Origin: Coniella vitis
Lineage: Eukaryota > Ascomycota > Sordariomycetes > Diaporthales > Schizoparmaceae
Direction of reading: 5' to 3'
Assembly (NCBI GenBank): GCA_011317545.1
Contig: WUJK01000008.1
Span: 1,426,001 to 1,490,000 of the forward strand
DNA length: 64,000 nt
The notes beneath the pieces are model-generated. The model searched no databases. It was not told the DNA's origin and was given only the letters and a program-made list of their open reading frames with translations. Below are positions 1-9,971 of this stretch, one piece after another. Position numbers and translations under genes: made by a program. The first letter of the stretch is position 1; every line of letters starts with the position of its first letter.

Positions 1-213
1 TACCAACGTCGGCTGGGATGAGCCATCATCTTTACGCCAACCAACACCTCTCCGCCGCAAAGGCCGGAAGCTCGATTATTGGAGCATAAGCCAATTGTCG
101 GGTAATGGGGGCTGAGATGGAATTCCATCAGCGAGGGCGTGCCCTAGCCGAACCACCAGGGCCAGTCTGTGAGGCAGACAAAATCAGGGAAACGGGCTTC
201 GCAAGAGCTTCGC
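1..213. other. 3' flank of the first gene, no gene seen
   Basis: This is the short stretch downstream of the leftward gene that ends at 214. No open frame here resembles a protein, and no RNA gene or repeat is visible. It may hold the polyadenylation region of that gene. The neighbouring gene to the left lies outside the window. Confidence 0.5.
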
Positions 214-852
214 TTAAGCAGCAGTGGTCCCAGCAGCTCCCTCCTCGACTTCCTCCTCGACTTCCTCCTCCTGCTCCTCCTCTGGTGCGCTCTGGGCGAG
301 GTTATACTCCGTCTTGAGCTCTGCCACAACCCGAAGCAGCCCGTTCCTGTATTCCGCATCAAACACCTTGTTGTCCCGCCCAGCAGCCTCAACGTCCACC
401 CTAGCAACCCTCACAACTGCCGCAGCAAGCGCCTCCAGCTCATCCACACTAACCAGCTCCTTCTCCACACCGTCCTTGTGCGCCTCCACCTGCTGCTTCG
501 TATATCCCCGCAAGAACTCGACCATGGTGTCATCTTGGCCGCCCTTGGCCGCCCGCAGCCATGGGTCGCGTTCCTCGTTCCACTGGCCTGCGTCCCCGTC
601 CCACGCCTCGTCGATGTTGTACCCGTAGAACGCATCAAACGTCTTTTTCGCCTTCAGGAACCGCGCAGTGAGCATGCTGTTGACGGCCTTTTCGCGCGCG
701 TACTTGGGCGCGTTGCGCTTGGCGTCGGCCTCGCGCTGCTCGGCGGTGCGTGGCTCGAATTTGATGTTGGACAGCAGGGAGCGCGAAAAGTTGCGCTGGT
801 GGCTTGTCGTGTGGGTCTCGAGCGGCTCGGCGAGGTCAAAATTGAAGTCCAT
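214..852 (-). CDS. Conserved-looking acidic protein of unknown function
   Basis: This is a single-exon frame of 212 residues starting at an ATG on the minus strand (MDFNFDLAEPLETH). I do not recognise the family. Residues 1-35 are polar, with an NFSRSLLSNIKF stretch. Residues 37-150 look like a compact helical region rich in charged residues (AEQREADAKRNAPKYAREKAVNSM begins it). The last 25 residues are a glutamate tract encoded by CTC/TTC triplet-rich DNA. There is no signal peptide or membrane segment. Codon use, amphipathic periodicity and the clear ATG argue that it is a real gene, but there is no intron to confirm it. A soluble cytosolic or nuclear protein is the plain reading; the function is unknown. 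Confidence 0.7.
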   Translation of the reverse strand: MDFNFDLAEPLETHTTSHQRNFSRSLLSNIKFEPRTAEQREADAKRNAPKYAREKAVNSMLTARFLKAKKTFDAFYGYNIDEAWDGDAGQWNEERDPWLRAAKGGQDDTMVEFLRGYTKQQVEAHKDGVEKELVSVDELEALAAAVVRVARVDVEAAGRDNKVFDAEYRNGLLRVVAELKTEYNLAQSAPEEEQEEEVEEEVEEGAAGTTAA

Positions 853-1733
853 TGTGTAGTCTTTTCCTCTCTTAGGTGGTGGTTGTTGTTGTTGCTGCTG
901 TTCTTCTTTTTCGCAACTTGTCTTCTCAAGTATTGGTCTTGCTTGAGACTCGAGGACGGAACAGCGCGAGGGCCCCTAGGTCGAAGACGGCAGCGAATTG
1001 GCGTCAGATTGTCGGTAGGAGGAATGTAGGTTGAGTTTGATGGCGGGGCGAGGGGGTGGAAGAAGGGAAAAGTAACCAGCAGAGAGGAGAGGATCGGTCT
1101 CGTGCAATGGATGCGTTGTACACTCAACTGGACGACGCGGGGTGCGTAGCAATTTAAGGGTCTCCCCCCCCCCCATACAAGCATGTGGTTGCTTGCCAGC
1201 TCACTGATTAAAAAAGTACCCCACCCACTATCGCCCACCTGTAATTGCACTGGCCTCCTGAATGCGCTACACGGGGCCTCGCGGGCCCAATTTATCTCGG
1301 GGCCATATTATGGTATGCAATTTCTTGGGGATCACAGAGATGCTGATCTTCCATGTTTTGTTATTTTGCAATATCATGGACATGGACCACAGCTTTTATC
1401 ATAATGCATTTATTGAATGAATCCCTTGAAAGCAATTGCTGGCAGGCCAGGTGTGCATTGTTCGATTAAAGGCAATACAATTTCCTTGATAAAGAATACG
1501 CGTTCAAACTCTTCCAATTTGGCTGTATAAAAACAATTGTCTAAGCAAGTACATAGTTTGCTAATCTTGACGCGCGCCTACAAGCAATAATACTTGAAAA
1601 AAAGAAAAAAGTCCACGCGAGCGATGACACAAGGGAGCAGGTGCTAAAAGAAAAAAAAGAGGGAAAAAAAAGCGTATCCTGCCACAGAAATCCCAGATGA
1701 AGATGAGAACCAGGCCGCCTATCATCTAAAGCC
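853..1733. other. Spacer: promoter side of the 214-852 gene
   Basis: About 0.9 kb lies between the start of the first gene and the 3' end of the SRA-domain gene; both genes run leftward. A C9-10 run near 1167-1176 and GT-rich trinucleotide DNA at 872-900 are the only low-complexity features. An A-rich stretch at 1590-1670 probably belongs to the 3' region of the SRA gene. No gene was seen. Confidence 0.5.
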
Positions 1734-3385
1734 CTACTCCTCTTGCTCCTCGTCTACTTCGGTAGTCGGCGAAAGATCTGTGTCCAAATCCGACAGTTTT
1801 CTGCGCTGTGGCGTAGTGCTGCCGCTTGTATCATACCTGTCCTTGTCGCGTAAATTGGCTTTGGACTCCCTGCTTCGCCGCCATAGATCGCGCTCGAAGC
1901 GTTCAGCTTTGCGGGCCACAGTCCAATCGTCAAACCTGACCTGACCCTCAGTGTGCCTGATTTGATCACGCTCGAGCTTTTCATAGAGATTCCAGTCGTC
2001 GAGCTGTGAAGGCTTGGGCACGACGGCAACTTCTGCCATGGGGACCTGGTTGGGCAGGCGCTCGAGGGTGAGTCGAAGGGTGTATATGTCGTTGGCTAGA
2101 TTGAGTTTGATGCCCCAAGTATGTACTACGTATCTGAATCTTGTGAGTAATGGGTGGCTATGGGAGTTTGCATTCAACGGACACTTACAAGCCGTCATAA
2201 CGCACACCCGCTGCTGGGGCGTGCACGCTTCGCAGACGAAATCCACGAAGGACGCGGAACTTGCGCCCAACCTGCGAGATAAGGTTCACGTGCATCTCGT
2301 CAATGCGCCCCTCTTTGATATAGATGGATTTCCCATCCGGCAAGTCTTCTTCGCGACCAGTGAGAAGCGCTAGAGCCGCAATCCCATAGAGATTTTTCGT
2401 GGCGTGCTCAGAAGCCGCGCCAACTATGCCATCCCGGTGGGCGCAGCCTATGTTCAACCACCACCTAACGAGACGTCAGTTCTAGAATCATTGGGTCCTA
2501 CTGAGCCTATCACTCACTGGCCCGCTTTGAAAGCATTATCTTTCTCAACTTCGGAAACTTCAATGGCCTTCTTGGGCACCCAGACGCCCAATCCTTCGCT
2601 CGCGGTTGCCGACCAGATAACGTCTCGTAGATTGCCAGCCATTAGTTTGTTGAAGCGATACGTGTCAATCGCATGATATTCCGATTTGTACCTTGATTGC
2701 CTACAAGTTCCATCCCATCAGCTTTCCGAAACTGTACTGCTAGCGTCCCCGGAGAGTAATGGTGTGTTATATAGAGAAGATCTCTCAATCATTGACCTCA
2801 TCTCTCTGGGTTGCAGCAAGGGGTTCAATAATCATCAGGACACACCAATGTTTCTGTAGCGTCGAGGCAGCTTCAATCTCACTTCCCAGGCCTGTCTCAA
2901 TCACCCTGCCTCCAAGAGGCACTGCGGTCATCTCCTTGTCGTAGGCGACCAGCATGTCAGCCAACAGCCTGTCCAGTCTAGCTCGCTGTATGGCGGAGAA
3001 CGAGACCTTCAACAACGTGGTGGGCCCGCCATCGGACGACTCCGATTGCCTGAGCTGCGACGGCGCCTCCTCGTCGAGCTTATCGACAATCATCATGTCC
3101 AGCACAAAGTTGAGGTCTTCGAGCTCTTGCACAACCAGCTTGCGGCCCTTATGGAGCGCGGACCGCACGTCGTCCGACAGATGCAAGAGCTTCCTCACAT
3201 TCCACCCGCCATCAGTGATCCAGATACTGGTATCGCTGCTACGCGATGCGAGAGACGAATCGGTGGGCCGCCTGGTGAAGGCATCTAATATTGGATATCC
3301 ATAGTCAGCATTATTATCAAACACAAGCACTTATTGGGGCGGCAAAACGATGCAGACTGACTGGCCGGGCCTTCTGCGCTTCCAT
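1734..3385 (-). CDS. SRA/YDG-domain protein (candidate modified-DNA reader)
   Basis: The fit is to the SRA (SET- and RING-associated, YDG) fold, which in UHRF1 and SUVH proteins flips out 5-methylcytosine. The diagnostic part lies in exons 4-6: WWLNIGCAHRDG, then YGIAALALLTGREED, then KFRVLRGFRLRS and APAAGVRYDGL, then a TLRLTLERLPNQ strand. My exon model, minus strand, is 3385-3331, 3284-2844, 2739-2692, 2623-2518, 2464-2189 and 2139-1734. It gives 443 residues and stays in frame. The N-terminal 160 residues are helical and of unknown role; the tail after the SRA is charged (W-x2-Y-x-K-LERDQ, then R/E-rich). No RING or SET domain is visible, so this is a stand-alone SRA protein. The junctions of exons 1/2 (a 46-nt intron with a weak donor) and 2/3 (GTGTCC donor) are the least certain. 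Whether it binds methylated DNA is inference from the family. Confidence 0.72.
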
Positions 3386-4209
3386 CGTGTATATTGGAGA
3401 TGGGGAGTCGAATTCTACGGAGCTGTACAGACTCTTCCAGTAGGAATGTCAATATAATTGACTATTTATAGTGTGTTAATAGGATGACCGTTATTCTCGT
3501 AACGTACCCCACAAGAGTTCGATGTGCAGAAGCATCACGGCGGCGTTGGGCACTTGTCTACCAAGCCCCTGCGGCGGTGGACGCTAAAGGTCTCGGCCAG
3601 ACTGTGAACCAATTTATGAAATAAAGCAGTGAGCCATGGCGTCTGCCATTGCGTCTCGGGCGCCAGAGACAGTTTGTGTGAAACACCCAAGTCAGGTGTC
3701 GTGCTGTGTCGGTTGAGCGCATCAAGCCTCGCCTTTCATTGACTGTGCCATGCTTAGTTGTCTGCCTACTGGTCGTCTCGAGGTCAAACGATTTGGCAGC
3801 TGCGGTACTTGGTCTCGATGATAGCTTCGGCAGATAAGCTGTAAGATGTAGAAGAGTGGTCGGGTTTCTATGCCGAGCATGTCATGATGCCTGTTGCATG
3901 CTTGCAGACTCAATAAGTAGAAGAAACACTAATACATCAATGTGTATGTGAGCTTTGCTCGTCCAATGAAAGGGATAGCTTGTCGCGCACGCCACCACGA
4001 TGGATTTCTAAGCAGGCCCCGAGGTCAATAATGCTAAGCTTGCATTTGATATCAGAGGGGCACCAAAGCCACAAAACAGCCACCTTATCAATCGGTATTT
4101 CAGTACCCAGCCCACGCCACGTCCCTACGGACGCACAAGGCTCAAACCTGAAAATCCAGGACACAGACCTGATGTTTTACTTGGAAGATACCAGACCACC
4201 CTGTTTTGA
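3386..4209. other. Spacer between SRA gene and pinin-like gene
   Basis: This holds the promoter of the SRA-domain gene, with a TATAAATA-like word near 3465-3473 upstream of the proposed ATG at 3385, and the 3' region of the pinin-like gene. Short open frames here (up to 77 codons) have no recognisable features. No RNA gene was seen. Confidence 0.45.
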
Positions 4210-5543
4210 TTAGTATATCACCGTGTCCTCATCGGCCTCCACTATCTCATCATGATCCCGCTCCTCATGAATGTTGGTTTGGGGTTCTTGGGAAGGGGTC
4301 GGGGAGTCTCTCTGATCATTAGCGGCAGCAGCAGTGAACTCAGCTTTGGCATCAACACCAGATGGCTCGCTTTCAATTACCAGCTCACCAGATGTAGTTT
4401 CGAGATCCGAGACGGAAGACAGTGCCCCCAAATCCTGCAGTCTCTGTCCCTTTTGCCTCCTGAATTGCTGCAGCTCATCCTCGATCGTAGCTTGGACGTC
4501 ACGGATCTGCTCTTTGATTGTCTCTTCCTGGTCTGGCGTAAGTTCCCACGGTCGGTAATACTGCGTCCTCGTGTTAACGTTGTCACACAGAGTACATCCA
4601 GCTGTGGCGTGTCCACCTACCAATTTTGGCCTGCTTCTGGTCTGCAAGCTGTGTGCCATGGCGAGCATATTGGAATGACGGGTCCGCATCTATGCCACAT
4701 TGATTAGCCTTGGAGCATTGCGGCATATTGGAGCGAGGACCTCAAGTCCCCTGTGAAACCAAGACATACTACTTGCTCATCAAACCGGACCTGCTCGATC
4801 TTCCGGATCCGGTCGAGCTCTTGGAGCCTCCTTGAGCGGCGCTCGTCGTCCTCGGATCTTTGCTTGGCGGCCTTTTCCTGCTGTTTCTTTTCAATCTCAT
4901 GACGCTTTCGTTGCTGTGAATTGGTCGTGCTTTGACTTAGTGTGCTGAGCAATCCGCCAAAAAGGCGCCGGCCACGCTTCTTTTCTTCCTCCTTATTGAG
5001 GAGGCTTTCCCTTCGTTGTCTATCCCTGTCGCCCACAATGGTGTCGGACTGTTTCCTTGATATTTCTGACTCACGTTGATGTCGTGGCTGCAAGAGCGGC
5101 GAATGGCCGCGCCGTCTCGATTGGTATGTATGGCTTTTCGTCTCTGGTGATCGAGTCGGCGGACTGCGGCGCCCAGAATTGGAATGTCGCCTGTCTTCCC
5201 TTGGCGATAGCGAACGGCGGTATGAGTCCTCCAGCATGCTCGTTTCCGAGCCAGACCTCACACTTTCTGGAAGACCCTCAACCCCAGCCCCAGCCTTGTT
5301 CGGCTGGTGAGCGCCCTCGATCGCGCCTATATCGTCGACGAAAACGTCTTGCGCAGCAGGCACAGAATCCCTGCCACCTTCAGATTTGTGCGCAATGTGT
5401 GTGTCCTGGTTGTCCGTCTCGTCAATGAGGGCGTTCGGGTCTGGCGCTTCGTCAACCTTCATGCGCTTACTCGGCGCATCACCATTTGTCTTATGCCCTG
5501 CATCTGAGGAGCCGTCCACAGATTTCCGCTTCAGGTGACTCAT
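4210..5543 (-). CDS. Pinin/SDK/memA-domain splicing-associated protein
   Basis: Pinin-type proteins bind the spliceosome and exon-junction complex in the nucleus. The exons are 5543-4770, 4689-4621 and 4560-4210, giving 397 residues. Introns of 80 nt (donor GTATGT) and 60 nt (donor GTAGGT) join in frame. Residues 1-185 are disordered, Ser/Arg-rich and acidic, with RS/SP dipeptides typical of SR-like splicing proteins. The pinin signature starts at about residue 192 (RRLFGGLLSTLSQ) and continues through a basic coiled coil (KRHEIEKKQQEKAAKQR, RIRKIEQVRFDEQV) to the conserved YYRPWELTP motif in exon 3. The C-terminus is acidic. The start ATG is followed by a basic KRK cluster, a possible nuclear signal. 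Its neighbour across the divergent promoter is Rds3, also spliceosomal. Family assignment is firm; the exact molecular role is inferred from animals. Confidence 0.87.
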
Positions 5544-6284
5544 ATTGAACTCGTATCCTTGTCGTTCCTAGAAAGCCGATCATTTAGAAGATGTAGCCTC
5601 TATCAACTGTGGTTCCAACTTACGTTCGTCTCCTCGGTGGGCACGGCCCGGTTGCGTCAGGCGCCAGATGAGGCTCGTAAGGCAGGCTTGGAAGAAAGGT
5701 TTTCGCTCTGTGAAACTTTGTCTGATAGCAAGAGTTTCCATATATCTATAGAGAGAGAAATCAGAGCTGAACTGATAAGCTGTACGCGACAAGGCTTCCA
5801 AAATAGCGACGTCGTTGTAGGGCGGTTGAAAGTAAGTTCACGGCGATCGGTAAGCTTTTGAACAGAAGTCCCTCCACAGCCCGACATTTAAAGCAGGCAT
5901 GTCCCCACACTCCACCTGCCAACAGGGGTTGCGCATCCGGGTCTAGCGGCTACCTGCAGGGAAGAGCTCTCTGTGTGGGCAGGCACTGTCATCGCATATG
6001 TGTTAGATGATACAGTATGAGCAAATGGAAATTTCTGGAGCGCCTAGCAAGAGCTGATGAATCGGGAAGTCTATTTGTATTCGTGATTCTCAGACAACCG
6101 CGTATCCGTACATCTCCTTCTCTCCCGGGAAGATCTTTTCGCAACCTCAATCTCTGCCCTCGTTATCTTCCAGCAGGCTGCGATACCTTACAGCCATCGG
6201 AAATCTATCTCTTCAGATCCTCAAAAAACACCATACCTCAGGTTCGCCCGATATAACGACCGCCCACCACAACCGCCATCCACG
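5544..6284. promoter_or_regulatory. Divergent promoter shared by pinin-like gene and rds3
   Basis: This 741-bp interval separates two divergently transcribed splicing genes. It must hold both promoters and 5' leaders. No TATA box stands out close to either ATG. Pyrimidine-rich DNA at 6095-6180 precedes rds3. The small open frames here show no features of a protein. Confidence 0.55.
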
Positions 6285-6693
6285 ATGTCGCGCCATCACC
6301 CAGATCTCGTCATGTGTCGCAAACAATCCGGCATCGCCATCGGCCGCCTCTGCGACAAGTGTGACGGCAAGTGTCCAGTATGCGACTCGTATGTGCGACC
6401 CACGACCCTTGTGCGCATCTGCGACGAGTGCAGCTTCGGCAATTACCAAAACAAGTGTGTCGTGTGCGGTGGCGAAGGCATCTCGGATGCTTTCTACTGC
6501 TTCGAGTGCACACGCCTCGAAAAGGATCGGGATGGATGCCCTAAGATTATAAATCTGGGTAGTTCAAGGACAGACGTGAGTTCCCCGCTCTTCTCACTGT
6601 TGTCTTGTTCAAAACTGTGTGGGCATTTGCTAACTACGGTTGGATGGTGTTGTACAGTTATTTTATCAAAAGAAAACAAATCGGACATATTAG
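6285..6693 (+). CDS. rds3: Rds3/PHF5A, SF3b complex subunit
   Basis: Rds3 (animal PHF5A, SF3B14b) is the small zinc-binding subunit of the U2 snRNP SF3b complex; with SF3b1 it helps hold the branch-site adenosine. Exons are 6285-6575 and 6658-6693, 108 residues, the usual family length. The intron (82 nt, GTGAGT donor, GCTAAC branch region, TACAG acceptor) lies after the Asp of SSRTD. Nearly every Cys of the knotted zinc-finger fold is present: MCRKQ, CDKCDGKCPVCDSY, CDECSFG, CVVCGG, YCFEC and DRDGCPKI. The last residues read LFYQKKTNRTY. The family usually ends in a basic tail like YGFKKR, so the C-terminus appears to diverge. It is divergent from the pinin-like gene. Confidence 0.93.
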
Positions 6694-7158
6694 CTCTCGT
6701 GCAGCCCGGGTCTGGGCATCTCCCTATCTTCTCAGCATGGTCGATACTGGTTTGGCGTTATGGTTGTCTTGTTCATATTTGGGACGAGGTTTATATCCGG
6801 AGCTTGGTTTTGGCATGGGAATGGCCAAATATTCTTGAGAGAGACAATACAATCTGTACGACGATAATTGCAATGGGGGCACTATAGAGCCATCTACAAA
6901 AGGAAAAAGCGAAAGACTTGGTCGAACAAGATTGTAGTGCTCGAGCACATACGAAGGTTGTGTCATGGGCAGCACGGTGTAAAGTGGCAGAGGATATGTT
7001 TATTCCAACATACAAATACAGCACCTGGCGTTTTAAGTACCTATACGGTGGTCATTCTAGCCAAGTCACCGTCAATGTATCTTCATTACGGAGAAATAGG
7101 GAGCGGCTTCTTCTGGTGGTATCCAATGTGTCGTAAGTGAGATGGACCTCTCACTATA
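6694..7158. other. Convergent spacer between rds3 and pex26-like gene
   Basis: This holds the 3' regions of two converging genes. No long frame with protein character was found, and there is no repeat or RNA gene. Frames of 60-90 codons on both strands are chance frames. Confidence 0.5.
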
Positions 7159-8604
7159 TCATATGTAGCTGACTCTCACGCCCATTCCAGCAGTTGCCTT
7201 GACCTTGCTCCAGCTCGTCGCCATTACACGAGCTATCCGCTCACGCATATTCTTCCTCCCAAACATTAAGACCAAACCTAATATGAACGCAAGCAAGCGC
7301 ATTAATAGCATGGGATCAGTCCGCAGCGTTGCGTTCATGCGCTCGAGTATAGCACGCATATTCGCAAGCGTGGCTGCCGCTCTAGCCCCAAAGGATGCCG
7401 GGACCACAGCCTTGCTCTTATTTGGAGAGCCTCCTCCACCAGCTGCCGATCTTGTCACTGATGACTTGGCTTTCGGTGTTCGAGGCCTCTCCCCCGCTTG
7501 TCCGCGACTGCGTCTGCTCCGCCCACTCGTTGACCCCGCTACACTGGCATCAATGCCATAGTCTACCTCGCTGCCTTCTCGCTTCGCGCGTTCCTCGTCA
7601 AGTCGGCGCTTCTCATTCGCCTCGTTCTCGGCACGCAATCGTCGCGCTTCTTCAGTGTCTTGTTTGAGTTGCTCCACCTGCCGCTGCTTCTCCTCGCGCT
7701 CCTCCCGCTCGGCCTGCTGGTGGTCCTCTTGCAGGCTCTGGAGGGCCTGAAGGAATGCCTCGCGTCTCTCTTCGTCAAGCACGGGGCTGGCGCTGATGAA
7801 ATCCCGTGCATAGTCCCACTCGCTGTTGCGTACGAGGATATGGAGCGTATATAATTCGAGGATCTTGACGCGGGCGTTCAGATCGCGGGGTGTGTCTGCC
7901 CCACTGCGAAGTTTAGATGGAGACCTGTGTCTGGAATGGCTGCGGAGTGATGATGGTGAAAAGTGCTGAGAAAGGTCCAGGTCCAGGCTGGATGAAGCGG
8001 CGAGGAAATTCTCGAGCCGTTTCTGGTTGACATTTTGCGTTATTGCGTGCGTCAAGAGGAGCGTCACTCTAGCAAGATGTGTTAGTTGGGTGCGCTTTGG
8101 TGGTACAGCGAGCAAATGAGAGCGGGGACTTTACAGATTGATAACGACATCTGGGTCAACGTCCCCTTCTACTCCATGGTAACCGTTGAGCACGACTTCC
8201 TCCCAGACATCGCCATCCCGAACTTTAGCACACGTTGCTCTCCATTCCTGCGTCCCAAAGGCTTCCTTTCCTTCGTCCGGCTCCAGGGCAACAATGGCGT
8301 TGAGAATCGCAATGTATAGCGTCCACACCTTGACTCTCGTATTGCGCGAGGCTTTGGCTACTGGCGGCGGTTCGGCATGGTTACTGTCACTCTCAGAAGC
8401 CGGCTGGGGCGGCGTGATGAGTGGTAGAATGGTGGTCAATGCCTCTGGCAGCCGCCGTGTGAGGAACAGTGTGGAGGACTGGCGGTAAGTCTTGGAGACG
8501 TAGGATGCAGAGCGGCGCGCCTGTGTGGGTGAGGTGAGGGAGGATATTGACGAGGACAGAGCCTGATGAGAAGACGAGAGCTCCTCGGGGATGCTTTGGC
8601 TCAT
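7159..8604 (-). CDS. pex26: Probable peroxin Pex26, tail-anchored peroxisome assembly protein
   Basis: Fungal Pex26 (counterpart of yeast Pex15) anchors the Pex1-Pex6 AAA ATPases on peroxisomes to recycle the import receptor. Exons are 8604-8135 and 8068-7159, 459 residues from the ATG at 8604 (MSQSIPEELSSS). A second in-frame ATG at 8643 and an open frame further upstream leave the start uncertain. The intron has a GTAAAG donor and an AACTAAC branch site. Layout: a Ser-rich N-terminus, then a helical repeat-like cytosolic domain (TLFLTRRLPEALTTILPLI, VKVWTLYIAILNAI, ARVKILELYTLHILV), then a Glu/Arg coiled coil, then one hydrophobic C-terminal segment (LLMRLLAFILGLVLMF) followed by a basic luminal tail. 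That tail-anchor layout fits Pex26. The name rests on my memory of the family, so another TPR-like tail-anchored protein remains possible. Confidence 0.65.
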
Positions 8605-9971
8605 GGTTGTGCTGTAGGACCCGGTTGTAGAGGGCGCGGTCATTGCTGTTGGTGCTGGTGCTGGGGAGGTTGCGGCGAATCGCGATGATATTTCGGTAAG
8701 ACCCGGCAAGGTGTTGAAGCCGGCCTCTTGGGTCCAGGTGGCTTCAAAGAGGGTCGGGCTCGGGGGTGGTTCAAAGGCGCAGAGCTGATCACGTAGAGCG
8801 AGTGCGTCTTCTGAGCGAGTGCATGTTGTCCAAGGTCGGCATGAAGCTCAGCATGGGTGCCGGAAGTTGGATTCATCAACGGCATGTGCTCATAACCAAC
8901 TCAGCTTTTCGGTCATATCAATTGGGAATTGAACCTCGGCCCCACGCTAGCGAGTGGAATGTCATCCGTTTCAGGCCCGCTAAACGCGGCTCGCACCCAG
9001 TGGCACCCCTACATGCCCTGAAATCATTCCACCAGCGGGTGCCTATTTGCCTTTCACCCTTGTCGGAGCCCCGTTTACCCCGGACTTCAAGGGCCTGGGA
9101 AATCCGGAAATGCTCACCGGTAATTTTGATGCAACTCCCAGGTCGTTCTTTAATCACGAGTCCATGAACCCATGTTCATTGCCAGCCCAGTAATTGAGAG
9201 CGTATGTGCTTGATTTGCATTTAATACCAGTAAGGAACCAAGTGTGTCGTCTCTACTTTGAGCTACATATGCCAGTGCGCAGATTGTGCAGAGAGCAGCC
9301 GTAGAACCAAACTCGACCTCTTGGTAGCATAGACATTGGGCAAAGAGAGCGATTTGGTTTGCTCTTACTAGCGTTAATCTAGTTCTTAAGCAGTCATGAG
9401 GAAATCAGACGATTGTAAACGTACTATCTTGCTGGGGGACAGACTCAGATGTCGTAGGTGAGCCCCATAGAATCCAACGGCTATATGGTATGGACGCATC
9501 GTCTGGCGAGCGTCAGAACTCGCCTTCTCAATCTTGCAACTTTCTGATACCAGGCGTGGCCTGGCTGGTCTGTCGGAAACTGCATACTCCATCTCCAGAC
9601 TCAGTCTTCGAATTCCACAGCATTCATTAAAATGCTTCATATTCAAGTCCCGCGTGACATCGACTTTGAGCAGTTCGAACTAGCCAGAACTCCTACCGGC
9701 AAGCACATATTTGCATACACAGCGTCTTGAAAACAGGCTACTTCCAGTCAACAGAATCACCGAAGCAAAGGCGATGTGGAATGTTTGCGCCACAATTTCT
9801 CTGTAAAACAACGCTCAAGCTGCGAGATGATTTTGACGAGGCTCGACTGGTATTTCTTACACTGACCAACGAGATGATACACGTAATAACACATACACTT
9901 CATTCCTACAACTCCCAACCAGCGGAGCGACCCCAGATTGTAATATATCCTTGGTTTCTGTCGATGTTTCC
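8605..9971. other. Spacer upstream of pex26-like gene, downstream of mL46 gene
   Basis: About 1.4 kb. The first 250 bases remain open in the pex26-like frame and may contain a 5' exon or leader. At 8895-8945 the minus strand has a B-box-like word and an A-box-like word in inverted order; I rejected a tRNA (see rejections). Nothing else recognisable was found. Confidence 0.45.

Noticed and set aside
169..1029. 286-codon frame on the plus strand
   Set aside because: It is the antisense of the acidic 212-residue gene. The Leu/Val-rich product is the usual mirror of a Glu/Lys/Ala-rich coding strand.
8895..8945. tRNA gene (or permuted tRNA) on the minus strand
   Set aside because: GGTTCAATTCC and AGCTGAGTTGGTTATGAGC resemble B and A boxes but occur in the wrong order. 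No acceptor, anticodon or T stem pairs around them.
8766..9167. 133-codon plus-strand frame near the pex26-like start
   Set aside because: Opposite strand of probable leader or exon sequence; no domain.
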